64,000 bases of DNA from Streptomyces roseicoloratus (GCF_004117935.1 NZ_SDOY01000139.1:1-64000); one strand, 5' to 3'; counted from the first letter of the stretch, positions 26,468 through 35,009 are shown. A program made the numbers and translations. The notes: generated from the letters alone by a model not told the origin.

Positions 26468-27859
26468 TCAGAACTGCAGGGACTTGGTCTGGAGGTACTC
26501 GGCGAGGCCGTGCGCGCCGAGCTCGCGGCCGACTCCTGACTGCTTCCAGCCGCCGAACGGCGCCAGCGGGTTGAAGCGGCCGCCGTTGATGTCGACCTGG
26601 CCGGTCTCCATGCGGCGGGCGAAGGCGACGGCCTCCTCGGGTTCGCCCCACACGGCGCCGGCGAGCCCGTACACGGTGCCGTTGGCGATGGCGAGGGCGT
26701 CGGCCTCGTCCTCGTAGCGGATGAGCGAGACGACCGGCCCGAAGATCTCCTCCTGGGCGATGGTCATGTCCGGGGTGACGTCGGCGAAGACGGTCGGCGA
26801 GACGTAGTAGCCGGTGTCGCGCGGGGCGTCGGGGCCGCCGGCGACGAGCCGGGCGCCCTCCGCGAGGCCCTTCTCGATGTAGCCGCGGACCCGGTCGCGC
26901 TGCCCGGCGCTGACGAGCGGGCCGACGCGCTCGCCGGGGACGTACTTGGCGACGGCCGCGGCGGCGAGACCGACCGCCTCCTCGTACCGGTCGGCGTGCA
27001 CCAGCATCCGGGTCCAGGCACTGCACGTCTGGCCGGAGTTGGACATGACGTTGGCGATGCCGACGGCGACGGCCTTGCCGAGGTCGGCGCTGGGCAGGAT
27101 GACGTTGGCGGACTTGCCCCCGAGTTCGAGGGCGACGCGCTTGACGGCGCCGCCGGCCAGCGCGCCGATCTTCCTGCCGACGGCGGTGGAGCCGGTGAAG
27201 GAGACCAGGTCGACGCCGGGGTGCTCGGCGAGGGCCTGTCCGGCGACCGTGCCCAGCCCGGTGACCAGATTGAAGACTCCGGCCGGTACGCCCGCCTCGT
27301 GGACGACCTCGGCGAACAGCTGGGCGGTGAGCGGAGTGTCCTCGGCGGGCTTGAGGACGATCGCGCAGCCGGCGGCGAGCGCCGGGGCGACCTTGGCGAC
27401 GATCTGGTGGAGCGGGTAGTTCCAGGGCGTGATCGCGGCGACCACGCCGACCGGCTCGGAGTAGACGGTGGAGTTGCCGACCTTCTCCTCGAAGGCGTGG
27501 GTGGCGGCGAGTTCGGCGTACGAGCCGGCCACGGCGATCGGCAGTCCGGTGTGCACGGCGGCGGCGAGCTGCGGCGGGGCGCCGAGCTCGGTGGTGACGG
27601 TGGCGGCGATCTCCTCGGCGCGCGCGGCGAGCGCGTCGCGCAGGGCGGCGAGCCGGGCGGCCCGCTCGGCGGGCGGAGTGGCCGCCCAGCCGGGGAGGGC
27701 TGCGCGGGCGGCGCGCACGGCGGCGTCGACGTCCTCGGCGGTACCGGCCGGGACCCGGGCGACGACCTGCTCGGTGGCAGGGTCGATCACGGGAACGGTC
27801 TCCGTGGAGGCGGCGGGGCGCCACTCCCCGCCGATGTACATCGCGTCGTGGGCCTTCAT
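26468..27859 (-). CDS. NAD(P)-dependent aldehyde dehydrogenase
   Basis: A 463-residue aldehyde dehydrogenase. PWNYPLHQIVAKVAPALAAG and FTGSTAVGRKI are cofactor-binding motifs, ELGGKSANVI holds the general-base Glu, and NSGQTCSAWTRM carries the catalytic Cys. EEIFGPVVSLI and PFGGWKQSGVGRELG are standard C-terminal signatures. ATG 27859 has a GGAG site 12 bases upstream. It is the first gene of an ALDH-ADH operon likely controlled by the TetR at 24113. Confidence 0.93.
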   Translation of the reverse strand: MKAHDAMYIGGEWRPAASTETVPVIDPATEQVVARVPAGTAEDVDAAVRAARAALPGWAATPPAERAARLAALRDALAARAEEIAATVTTELGAPPQLAAAVHTGLPIAVAGSYAELAATHAFEEKVGNSTVYSEPVGVVAAITPWNYPLHQIVAKVAPALAAGCAIVLKPAEDTPLTAQLFAEVVHEAGVPAGVFNLVTGLGTVAGQALAEHPGVDLVSFTGSTAVGRKIGALAGGAVKRVALELGGKSANVILPSADLGKAVAVGIANVMSNSGQTCSAWTRMLVHADRYEEAVGLAAAAVAKYVPGERVGPLVSAGQRDRVRGYIEKGLAEGARLVAGGPDAPRDTGYYVSPTVFADVTPDMTIAQEEIFGPVVSLIRYEDEADALAIANGTVYGLAGAVWGEPEEAVAFARRMETGQVDINGGRFNPLAPFGGWKQSGVGRELGAHGLAEYLQTKSLQF

Positions 27860-28002
27860 CCGCCGTCTCTCCTCGCGTGTCGGGCACGGGTACGGGTACG
27901 CGCGCGGCCGTGCGGCGCGCACGCCGACCGGCCGGCCGGCCGGGCCGGAGCGCCGGCGCCGGGCGGCCGTTCACGGCTGCCGGGACCGCGCACCGAAGAC
28001 CC

Positions 28003-28021
28003 AAACTAGCGCTGTTAGTTT
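28003..28021. promoter_or_regulatory. TetR operator of the ALDH/ADH operon
   Basis: AAACTAGCGCTGTTAGTTT is a perfect AAACTA/TAGTTT inverted repeat with a 7-base spacer. The site shares its TAGTTT half and spacing with the one at 24068, 4 kb away. Confidence 0.7.
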
Positions 28022-28090
28022 TCCGGCGCCAGGGGGTCCTGCCCTGAGCGTGCTCCCACCCCCGCGTTCCCGATCCCGCACGGCGCTGGA

Positions 28091-28206
28091 CACCGCACGA
28101 TCCTTGCACCGCACGGTCCTCGGCACCGCACGATCCTCGCCACCGCACGGTCCTCGGCACCGCACGATCCTCGGCACCGCACGGTCCTCGCCACCGCACG
28201 GCTCCG
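28091..28206. repeat. 17-bp tandem satellite, about seven copies
   Basis: The unit caccgcacggtcctcgg alternates A/G at one position and G/C at another over seven near-perfect copies. It lies between the ALDH promoter and the sortase terminator and codes for nothing credible. Confidence 0.85.
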
Positions 28207-28214
28207 GGTACGGC

Positions 28215-28267
28215 GAAGACCTCCTGCGCGGCGGAGCTCTGCGGCTCCGTCGCGCACGGAGGTCTTC
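28215..28267 (-). terminator. long hairpin terminator of the sortase gene
   Basis: GAAGACCTCC (28215) pairs with GGAGGTCTTC (28267), enclosing a 13-bp inner stem with one mismatch (TGCGCGGCGGAGC with GCTCCGTCGCGCA). The 53-base structure is the longest stem in the window and sits just past the sortase stop codon. Confidence 0.8.
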
Positions 28268-28285
28268 ATGACCCGCCGGCCCGGG

Positions 28286-29212
28286 TCAGATCTGCCGGTC
28301 GACGCCCGTGAGGTGGGCGAAGACCACGATGTTGGAGGCGTAGCCCTCCTTGCGGTCGAAGGCTCCGCCGCAGGTGAGGACGCGGAGTTCGGGACGCTTG
28401 GCGGGTCCGTACACCTCGTCGCTGGGGAAGGCCGACTTGGCGTACGTACGGACCCGGTCGACGGTGAAGACGGCGACGCGTCCGTCGGCTCGGGCGACCC
28501 GGATCGTGTTGCCGGGGTTGAGCGCGTTGAGGTTGATGAAGATCGCCGGTCCGGTGCGGGTGTCGCGGTGGCCGACGACGACGGCGGTGCCGCGTTCCCC
28601 CGGCGAGACGCCGTTGGCGTACCAGCCGACGACCCGGGGGTTGTCGACGGGCGGGGTGGCGAGCCGGCCGGAGCCGTCGAGGCCGAGGTCGACGACGGGC
28701 GCCTCGACGGTGATCGCGGGAACGGCGAGCGTGGTGGGCCGCGATCGGTTCAGGGGCGCGGGCGGGCGCTGGGGCTTCGGCGCGACGGCCGCGCCACGGG
28801 CCCCGGGCCCGGCGGCGGCCGGGGCGGCGCCCGGATGACCGGACGCCCCCTTGCCGTTGCCGCCGTTGCCGTCGGCGGCCTTTCCGTTGGCCGCCTTTCC
28901 GTTGGCGGCGCTGCCGCCGGCACCGGGTCCGTCGCCGTTCGCGCCGCCGTTCGTCGTGACGCCGTGGGCGGCGAGCGCCGGGCCCGCCGGCTCCTCGCCC
29001 TGGGCCCACCAGACGCCGCCGACGACCAGGGTGACGGTCACGGCGACGGTTCTGGCGAGCCGGAGGAGCCGGCGCTGCCGCCGGGTGGTGCGCCCGCGCC
29101 GGGCGGACCCGCGCGGGTGGGGCCGGCGCGGGCTCCGCCCGTACGGGGACGGGGCCGTGGCCCGGCCGGCGGGCGCCGCCGCGCGCGGGAGGTCGGACCT
29201 ACGCGGCGCCAT
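28286..29212 (-). CDS. class F-like sortase
   Basis: A 308-residue membrane-anchored cysteine transpeptidase. The N-terminal 50 residues are Arg-rich and cytoplasmic, followed by a transmembrane helix (TVAVTVTLVVGGVWWAQ) and a Gly/Asn/Ala-rich spacer to about 140. The sortase fold carries the catalytic His in VVVGHRDT and the catalytic Cys in LRVLTCGGAFDRKEGY; the nearby Arg expected of sortases is present in that region. It starts within the last codons of the upstream secreted-protein gene (14-base overlap), so the two are co-translated and that protein is a likely substrate or partner. Confidence 0.88.
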   Translation of the reverse strand: MAPRRSDLPRAAAPAGRATAPSPYGRSPRRPHPRGSARRGRTTRRQRRLLRLARTVAVTVTLVVGGVWWAQGEEPAGPALAAHGVTTNGGANGDGPGAGGSAANGKAANGKAADGNGGNGKGASGHPGAAPAAAGPGARGAAVAPKPQRPPAPLNRSRPTTLAVPAITVEAPVVDLGLDGSGRLATPPVDNPRVVGWYANGVSPGERGTAVVVGHRDTRTGPAIFINLNALNPGNTIRVARADGRVAVFTVDRVRTYAKSAFPSDEVYGPAKRPELRVLTCGGAFDRKEGYASNIVVFAHLTGVDRQI

Positions 29213-29837
29213 CGTTGCGGCGGCGCGAACGGCGGATGAGGATCAGGCCGGCGGTGCCCGCGAGACCCGCGGCGATGGCCGATCCGACGCCGAAGGCGGA
29301 GCCGTCAGTGGTGGAGGAGGCCGGGTCGGCCGCTCCGCCGCCACCGGCACCGACCGGCCCGTGCGGCGGCTTGTGGTGCGGCGGCTTGCTGGTCGGCGGC
29401 GTGGTGGTCGGCGGCGTGGTGGGCGGGGTCACGCACTCGACCCGGAACACCTTGCTCTTCTTGGCGCCCTGCTGGCCCTCCCAGGTCCACTCGACCTTGT
29501 ACATGCCGTCGGGCAGCGACATGTCGGCGGTGTAGCCGTCGCCGTTCTGGTCGAGGACGATGCTGCCCGTCTTCACGGGCGTGTTGTTGCCTGGCTGGTT
29601 GAAGATCTGCCAGTCGACGTCCTGGAGGCCGTCGAAGTTGAAGGCGGCGATGTGGAACTCGCAGACCTTGGGGTCGTTGCTCGGGTCGGGCTCGACCGTG
29701 CCCTTCTCGTGGATCTTGATGTCACCGTTGTCGCCGGGCGCGGCGAACGCCGAGGGTGCGGCCACGAGGGCGGTGGAGCTGATCACGAGCGCGGTGGCGG
29801 CGGTGGTGAGCAGGGGACGGAGCGCCGGAACGGTCAT
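29199..29837 (-). CDS. secreted, C-terminally anchored protein paired with the sortase
   Basis: A 212-residue exported protein. Residues 1-33 are a signal peptide (ending SAFAAP). A globular domain of about 100 residues follows (CEFHIAAFNFDGLQDVDWQIF, DMSLPDGMYKVEWTW), then a Thr/Pro/Lys/His-rich stalk, and finally a hydrophobic helix (GSAIAAGLAGTAGLILI) with a RRSRRR tail. That is the architecture of a sortase substrate, yet no LPXTG or LAXTG pentapeptide is visible before the helix, where the sequence reads ADPASSTTDGS. The ATG has a GGAGG site. The gene overlaps the sortase start by 14 bases. Confidence 0.75.
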   Translation of the reverse strand: MTVPALRPLLTTAATALVISSTALVAAPSAFAAPGDNGDIKIHEKGTVEPDPSNDPKVCEFHIAAFNFDGLQDVDWQIFNQPGNNTPVKTGSIVLDQNGDGYTADMSLPDGMYKVEWTWEGQQGAKKSKVFRVECVTPPTTPPTTTPPTSKPPHHKPPHGPVGAGGGGAADPASSTTDGSAFGVGSAIAAGLAGTAGLILIRRSRRRNDGAA

Positions 29838-30092
29838 GCGGGAATCCTCCAGTCGGTCAGGTATCGGATCTCTCGGGCCGATAATCTGACTATTGGTCAC
29901 CGCATGGCCGCGGAGGGCGACACCGTGCCGTGGCACCCTCCGACTTCCACCCGTCCGGCCCCCGGCGCCCCCCGTCCGGCCCTCTCCTCCGGCTCCGCCC
30001 GACCGCGCCCGACCCCGGTCCGACTCCTGTCCGACTCCTGCCCGGCCCTGGTCCAGCCCTTGGTCCGGCCGGTCCCGGCCCGGCCCGCGGGC

Positions 30093-31586
30093 TCAGATGA
30101 TCCCGAACAGGATGCCCGCCGCGAGCACCACCAGCGAGGTCAGCGCGGCCCACTTCACCGTGAACCGGGTGTGGTCGCCGAACTCCACCTTCGCCATGCC
30201 GACGAGCACGTACACCGCCGGGACGAGCGGGCTCGACATGTGCAGCGCCTGGCCGACCAGGGAGGCGCGGGCGATCTCCAGCGGGGACACGCCGTGCGCC
30301 GCTCCCGCCTCGGCGAGCACCGGCAGGACGCCGAAGTAGAAGCCGTCGTTGGACATGAAGTACGTGAGCGGCAGGCTGAGCACGCCCGTGACCAGGGCCA
30401 TGTGCGGGCCCATGCCCTCGGGGACGGCTCCGACCAGCCAGTCGGCCATGTGCTTCACCATGCCCGTACCGGTGAGCACGCCCGTGAACACGGCGGCGGC
30501 GAAGACCATGCCGGCGACGTTGAGGACGTTGTCGGCGTGGGCGGCGAGCCGGGCCTTCTGAGCGGCCGGCCGGGGGAAGTTCACGGTGAGCGCGAGCGCG
30601 GCGCCGATCAGGAACAGCACCGGGATCGGCAGCAGTTCCGTGATCATCGCGGTGAGCAGGGCGACGGTCAGGCCGGCGTTGAACCAGTACAGCCGGGGGC
30701 GGAGCGTCTCGCGGCGCGGGTCGAGCCCCTGAAAGCCGGCCTCGGTCCCGGCGTCCGCGTCCACGTCCACGTCCGCATCCGCATCCGCGGCCGTGTCCGG
30801 GGCACCGGGCCCGCCGCCCGTGCAGCCCCCGCCGCTGCCCGTACCAGCACCGCCAGCGCGGCCCTTGCCCGCGCCCTCGCCACCGTCGGCCGTGCCGCCC
30901 TCGGCCGTGCCGGCGCCGGCCGCGACCAGCACGGTCTCGCTCCGCGGCGCGAGGACCTCGTCCAGGCTGAGGTGGCCGATGCGCCTGCGCTCGCGCCGGC
31001 CCAGGACGTACGCGAGGACGAAGACGAAGAGCAGTCCGACGCCGAGCGCCGGGATCATCGGGACGAAGACGTCACCCGCGTCGAGCTTGAGCGCGGTGGC
31101 CGCGCGGGCCGTCGGGCCGCCCCACGGAAGGGTGTTCATGACGCCGTTGGCGGTGGCGGCGACACCGGTCATGACGACCAGGCTCATCCCGAGCCGCTTG
31201 TAGAGCGGATACATCGCCGAGACCGTGATCATGAAGGTGGTCGAGCCGTCGCCGTCCAGCGAGACGATCGCGGCGAGCAGCGCCGTACCGACCACCACGC
31301 GTACCGGGTCGGCCTTGCAGAAGCGCAGGATGGCGCGGACGATCGGGTCGAAGAGACCGACGTCGATCATCACGCCGAAGTAGACGATCGCGAACATCAG
31401 CATCGCGGCCGTGGGCGCCAGCTTGCCGACGCCCTCGACGACGTAGTCGCCCAGCTGGGCGCCTTGGCCGACGGCGACGCAGAACAACGCGGGAATCAGC
31501 ACGAGCGCCGCGATCGGCGACATCTTCTTCATCATGATCAGGACCAGGAAGGTCGCGATCATGGCGAAGCCGAGGATGGTCAGCAT
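30093..31586 (-). CDS. CitMHS-family metal-citrate/H+ symporter
   Basis: A 497-residue membrane protein of the citrate-Mg2+:H+ symporter family, with about twelve hydrophobic segments and the signatures SLDGDGSTTFMIT and LPWGGPTARAAT in the first half and YFMSNDGFYFGVLP in the second, related inverted-repeat halves. The central cytoplasmic loop (about residues 215-290) carries a large low-complexity insertion, Gly/Ala/Thr-rich and ending in DADADVDVDAD, which makes the protein longer than the usual 440-460. It probably imports citrate complexed with a divalent metal. A 9-bp inverted repeat lies 50 bases upstream. Confidence 0.88.
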   Translation of the reverse strand: MLTILGFAMIATFLVLIMMKKMSPIAALVLIPALFCVAVGQGAQLGDYVVEGVGKLAPTAAMLMFAIVYFGVMIDVGLFDPIVRAILRFCKADPVRVVVGTALLAAIVSLDGDGSTTFMITVSAMYPLYKRLGMSLVVMTGVAATANGVMNTLPWGGPTARAATALKLDAGDVFVPMIPALGVGLLFVFVLAYVLGRRERRRIGHLSLDEVLAPRSETVLVAAGAGTAEGGTADGGEGAGKGRAGGAGTGSGGGCTGGGPGAPDTAADADADVDVDADAGTEAGFQGLDPRRETLRPRLYWFNAGLTVALLTAMITELLPIPVLFLIGAALALTVNFPRPAAQKARLAAHADNVLNVAGMVFAAAVFTGVLTGTGMVKHMADWLVGAVPEGMGPHMALVTGVLSLPLTYFMSNDGFYFGVLPVLAEAGAAHGVSPLEIARASLVGQALHMSSPLVPAVYVLVGMAKVEFGDHTRFTVKWAALTSLVVLAAGILFGII

Positions 31587-31636
31587 GGGAGGGACACCTC
31601 ACGTTCACCCTTGAACTCCCGCCAGAGCGGCGGTGC

Positions 31637-31663
31637 GGATGACGGTAGGTGCCGCCGTCATCC
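31637..31663. promoter_or_regulatory. inverted repeat upstream of the citrate transporter
   Basis: GGATGACGG and CCGTCATCC form a perfect 9-bp repeat around a 9-base spacer, 50 bases before the transporter start and 70 bases after the oxidoreductase stop. It could be an operator of the transporter or the terminator of the oxidoreductase gene. Confidence 0.5.
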
Positions 31664-31731
31664 GTGAACAAGACGTCGACGCGTGAGCAATACGAGCAAA
31701 ACCCCAGGTCACAGCATGGGTGACGGCCAGG

Positions 31732-34047
31732 TCACGGTGTGGGCGACGGAACGGGGCCGACCCGCACGGGGAAGCCGTTGAGGACGGCGGTGCCCGACAG
31801 GGGGTCGAGCCGCGAGCCGTCGAGCAGCTGGTTGACGTTGACTCCGGGGTCGCCCGCGGCGACGCCGAGCCGGGTGCCGGGACGGTCGTGGCCCCAGCCG
31901 TGCGGCAGGCTCACCACACCGGGGCGCACGGCGTCGGTGATCTCCACCTCGGCCTCCAGCTCGCCGCCCTCGCCCCTGACGAGCGCGGGGGCACCGGCCG
32001 TGAGCCCGAGCCTGGCCGCGTCGTCCGGATGGACCTGGAGGGTGCAGCGGTTCGAACCGCCGGTCAGCGCCGGGATGTTGTGCAGCCAGCTGTTGTTGGA
32101 GCGCAGGTGGCGCCGGCCGACGAGCCGAAGGGTGCCGGACGCGCCGTGGGATCCGGCACGGGGCTCGGCATCGGCGTCCGCGACGGCGTCCGCGACGGCG
32201 TCCGCGACGGCGTCCGCGACGGCATCCGCGTCGGCGTCCGCGTCGAGGGCCGCGCGCAGCCTCGGCAGGTCGGCGGCGATCGGCGCGGGCAACAGCTCGA
32301 TCCGGCCGCTGCGGGTCTTCAGCAGTCCGGGCAGCCGCGGCCGGAGCGGCCCGAGGTCGATGCCGTGCGGAGCGGCGCGCAGCACGTCGAGGGTGAGCCC
32401 GTGGGAGCGTGCGTACGGGCCGAGGCGCAGCATCAGGTCGAGGCGCCGCTCGGGCCCGGTGGCTCCGGCGAGACGCGCGGCCACTTCCTTGGGGTCCTCT
32501 CCGTACACGGGCGAGTGCTCCTGTGCGACGGCCTTGGCGAGCATGGTGTCGACGGCCAGGTCGTCCACGGCGGACGGCGGGGCACCGTGCATCCCCGAGA
32601 CGGCGAGGATCAGCCGGGCGTGGATCTCGCACTCGTCCATGCGGCCGTCGGCGAGCGGCAGGGCGGCCGGCGTGTACCGGACCTGGTTGCGTACGGCGAA
32701 CTGGTTGAAGGCGAAGTCGAAGTGCGCACTCTGCGAGGGCGGCGGCGGGGGCAGCAGGACGTCGGCGTGCCGGGTCGTCTCGTTGAGGTACGGGTCGACG
32801 GCGACCATGAAGTCGAGGGACTCCAGGGCGGCGTCGAGGCGGCGGCCGTCGGGCGCGGACAGGACGGGGTTGGCGGCGACGCTGATCACCGCCCGGATCC
32901 GCCCCTCCCCCGGTGTGTCGATCTCCTCGGCGAGGGCAGCCAGCGGCAGTTCGCCCTTGGCCTCGGGCCGGCCGGAGACCCGGCTGGTCCAGCGACCGAG
33001 CGCGAAACCCTTGCCGGGGCCGGCGGGCCGGGGCGCGGGAGCGGTCGCGGACAGCGGGAAGAGGGCGCCGCCGGGCCGGTCGAGGTTGCCGGTGAGGACG
33101 TTGAGGACGTCGACGAGCCAGTTCCCGAGCGTGCCGTACGCGACGGTGGACGCGCCCATCCGCCCGTACACGGCGGCGGTGGGTGCGGCGGCGAGTTCGC
33201 GGGCGGTGGTACGGATGGCGTCCGCGTCGAGGTCGCACGCGGCGGCCACCGCCTCGGGGCTGAACTCCCGTACGGCGTCCCGGACGTCGTCGATGCCTTC
33301 GACGTGGTCGGCGAGCGCACCCGGGTCCGTGAGGCCCTCGGCGAAGAGGGTGTGGACGAGGGCCGCGAGGAAGAGCGCGTCGGCGCCGGGGCGGATGGCG
33401 AGGTGGCGGTCGGCGAGCCGGGCGGTGCGGGTGCGCCGCGGGTCGACGACGGTGAGGGTGCCGCCACGGCGGCGCAGCGCCTTGAGCCGGCCCGGGAAGT
33501 CGGGTGCGGTGCACAGACTGCCGTTGGAGTCCAGCGGGTTGGCGCCGAGCATCAGGAGGTGGTCGGTGCGGTCGAGATCGGGCACGGCGATGGCGAAGGC
33601 GTCGCCGAAGAGCAGTCCGCTGGAGACGTGCTTGGGCATCTGGTCCAGCGTGGAGGCGGTGAAGAGGCTGCGGCTGCGCAGGGCGCCGACAAGGAGCGGC
33701 GGATAGAGGGCGCCGGCGACGGTGTGGGCGTTGGGGTTGCCGAGGACGATGCCGACGGCGTGCGGCCCGTGTTCCTCGACCAGCGGGCGGATCCGGGCGG
33801 CGACGACGTCGAACGCCTCGGCCCAGTCGGCCTCGCGGAGGGTTCCGTTCTCGCGGACGAGCGGCCGGGTGAGCCGGTCGGGGTCGGCGTCGATGGCGGG
33901 GAACGAGGCTCCCTTCGGGCAGACGAAGCCCTGGCTGAAGACGTCGTCCCGGTCGCCGCGCGCACCGGTGACCCGGTCGCCGTCGAGCGTGAGGGTCAGC
34001 CCGCAGGTCGCTTCGCACAGGGGACAGATGCGCAGGGCGGTGGACAT
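31732..34047 (-). CDS. molybdopterin-dependent oxidoreductase (formate dehydrogenase/nitrate reductase-like)
   Basis: A 771-residue soluble molybdopterin oxidoreductase of the DMSO-reductase family. The N-terminal CPLCEATCG...CPKG motif binds a [4Fe-4S] cluster. The central molybdopterin domains carry GANPLDSNGS, VVDPRRTRTARLADRHLAIRPG and YGRMGASTVAYGT; the C-terminal molydopterin-dinucleotide domain begins near SNNSWLHNIPALTGG. Neither signal peptide nor partner electron-transfer subunit is present, so it likely works in the cytosol with a generic acceptor; substrate unknown. A tandem ADAV peptide repeat lies between the domains. ATG 34047 has a GGGAGA site. Confidence 0.88.
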   Translation of the reverse strand: MSTALRICPLCEATCGLTLTLDGDRVTGARGDRDDVFSQGFVCPKGASFPAIDADPDRLTRPLVRENGTLREADWAEAFDVVAARIRPLVEEHGPHAVGIVLGNPNAHTVAGALYPPLLVGALRSRSLFTASTLDQMPKHVSSGLLFGDAFAIAVPDLDRTDHLLMLGANPLDSNGSLCTAPDFPGRLKALRRRGGTLTVVDPRRTRTARLADRHLAIRPGADALFLAALVHTLFAEGLTDPGALADHVEGIDDVRDAVREFSPEAVAAACDLDADAIRTTARELAAAPTAAVYGRMGASTVAYGTLGNWLVDVLNVLTGNLDRPGGALFPLSATAPAPRPAGPGKGFALGRWTSRVSGRPEAKGELPLAALAEEIDTPGEGRIRAVISVAANPVLSAPDGRRLDAALESLDFMVAVDPYLNETTRHADVLLPPPPPSQSAHFDFAFNQFAVRNQVRYTPAALPLADGRMDECEIHARLILAVSGMHGAPPSAVDDLAVDTMLAKAVAQEHSPVYGEDPKEVAARLAGATGPERRLDLMLRLGPYARSHGLTLDVLRAAPHGIDLGPLRPRLPGLLKTRSGRIELLPAPIAADLPRLRAALDADADADAVADAVADAVADAVADADAEPRAGSHGASGTLRLVGRRHLRSNNSWLHNIPALTGGSNRCTLQVHPDDAARLGLTAGAPALVRGEGGELEAEVEITDAVRPGVVSLPHGWGHDRPGTRLGVAAGDPGVNVNQLLDGSRLDPLSGTAVLNGFPVRVGPVPSPTP
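32174..32245. repeat. in-frame 12-bp repeat in the oxidoreductase gene
   Basis: Four exact copies of GCGTCCGCGACG followed by two variants encode the tetrapeptide Ala-Asp-Ala-Val repeatedly on the minus strand. Being a multiple of three, the repeat can vary in number without breaking the gene; it sits in an interdomain linker. Confidence 0.85.
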
Positions 34048-34102
34048 GGTGGTCTCCCTGGGGCGGCGGCGACGACGGTGACGCGCGGGCAAGCGCGAGC
34101 AT

Positions 34103-34116
34103 ACCGACCAGTAGGG
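34103..34116. promoter_or_regulatory. possible TetR operator before the oxidoreductase
   Basis: ACCGACCAGTAGGG, 56 bases upstream of the oxidoreductase start, resembles the ACCGAC(YR)GTCGGT operator class with two mismatches in the right arm. The TetR gene at 34344 is the nearest candidate; the match is imperfect. Confidence 0.35.
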
Positions 34117-34200
34117 ACGCCCGACAGACCCCGCGGCGCACCGCTCGGGACCGGACCGACAGGCCGCCGGGGGCGGAGGCGCCGGGCGTCAGACCCCAGG

Positions 34201-34325
34201 CATCGGGCACGGGCATCGGGCATCGGGCATCGGGCATCGGGCATCGGGCATCCAACGACAGGCGACAGGCGACAGGCGACAGGCGACAGGCGACAGGCGA
34301 CAGGCAACAGGCAACAGGCGACAGG
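34201..34325. repeat. two adjacent 7-bp satellites
   Basis: About seven copies of CGGGCAT (34201-34252) are followed directly by about ten copies of AGGCGAC (34254-34325). Both have a 7-bp period but unrelated sequences. They lie just past the stop of the leftward TetR gene and upstream of the oxidoreductase promoter. Confidence 0.9.
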
Positions 34326-34343
34326 GACTCCGGCGTCCGCCCG

Positions 34344-35009
34344 TCAGGCGAGGACCGGGCCGAGATACGCGTGGAGCAGCGCGCGGGCCTCGGCGACGAG
34401 GGCGGGATCGCCGGCCGGGTCGGTGCGGAAGGCGAGCCGGAGCAGGGCGTCGGTGGCCTCGACGCAGACGAGGACCTTGCGCGACAGGGTCTCGTCGACG
34501 GGGCGGCCGAGCGCCGCGGCGATCAGTCCGCAGATCCGGTCGGCGACACGGAGGTTGGGGTCCTCGTCCCCGGCCGCTTCGCCGGGCGCCGCGGCCGGGA
34601 TCCCGAAGTCGACCAGTCCGAATCCGGGCACGGTCCGCTTCATCCCGATGTACGCGTCGAGGACGGTGTCGATGACGGCGAGGGCGTCGCCGTCCGGCAG
34701 TTCGGCGAGCCCGGCGGTGATGCGGGTGGCGTAGCTGTCGAGGTTGCGGTGTGCGAGGGCGGCGGCCATGGCCCGCTTGTTGCCGAAGAAGCGGTAGACG
34801 GAGCCGATCGGGACACCGGCCCGGACCGCGACGGCCCGGGTGCTCAGCTGCTCGTAGCCGGTCTCGTCGAGGAGTTCGGCGCAGGCGTCGAGGATGCGGG
34901 CGAGGCGTTCGGCGCTGCGCTGCTGGACGGGGGCGCGGCGCAGCGCCGGCGCCGGGCCCGCGGCGGGCGAGGCGGGTTTCCGGGTGGGCTGGGGCACGGG
35001 GACCATCAT
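34344..35009 (-). CDS. TetR family regulator
   Basis: A 221-residue TetR-type regulator with a Pro/Ala-rich N-terminal arm of about 30 residues before the HTH (RILDACAELLDETGYEQLSTRAVAVRAGVPIGSVYRFFGNKRAMA, about 37-82). The C-terminal domain is helical and typical of TetR_C_41-like proteins (VLVCVEATDALLRLAF). It may start at either of two adjacent ATG codons. Its target is not certain: candidates are the oxidoreductase gene downstream, whose promoter has an imperfect TetR-like site, or itself. Confidence 0.85.
   Translation of the reverse strand: MMVPVPQPTRKPASPAAGPAPALRRAPVQQRSAERLARILDACAELLDETGYEQLSTRAVAVRAGVPIGSVYRFFGNKRAMAAALAHRNLDSYATRITAGLAELPDGDALAVIDTVLDAYIGMKRTVPGFGLVDFGIPAAAPGEAAGDEDPNLRVADRICGLIAAALGRPVDETLSRKVLVCVEATDALLRLAFRTDPAGDPALVAEARALLHAYLGPVLA

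Noticed and set aside
28286-31586. Very long plus-strand open frame running opposite the sortase, secreted-protein and citrate-transporter genes
   Set aside because: The minus-strand genes have clear families, starts and ribosome binding sites. The plus-strand frame is a mirror of high G+C at third positions.
34103-34116. Treating ACCGACCAGTAGGG as a certain target of the TetR at 5093
   Set aside because: Its right arm has two mismatches and a closer TetR gene exists, so it is listed only as a possible site.
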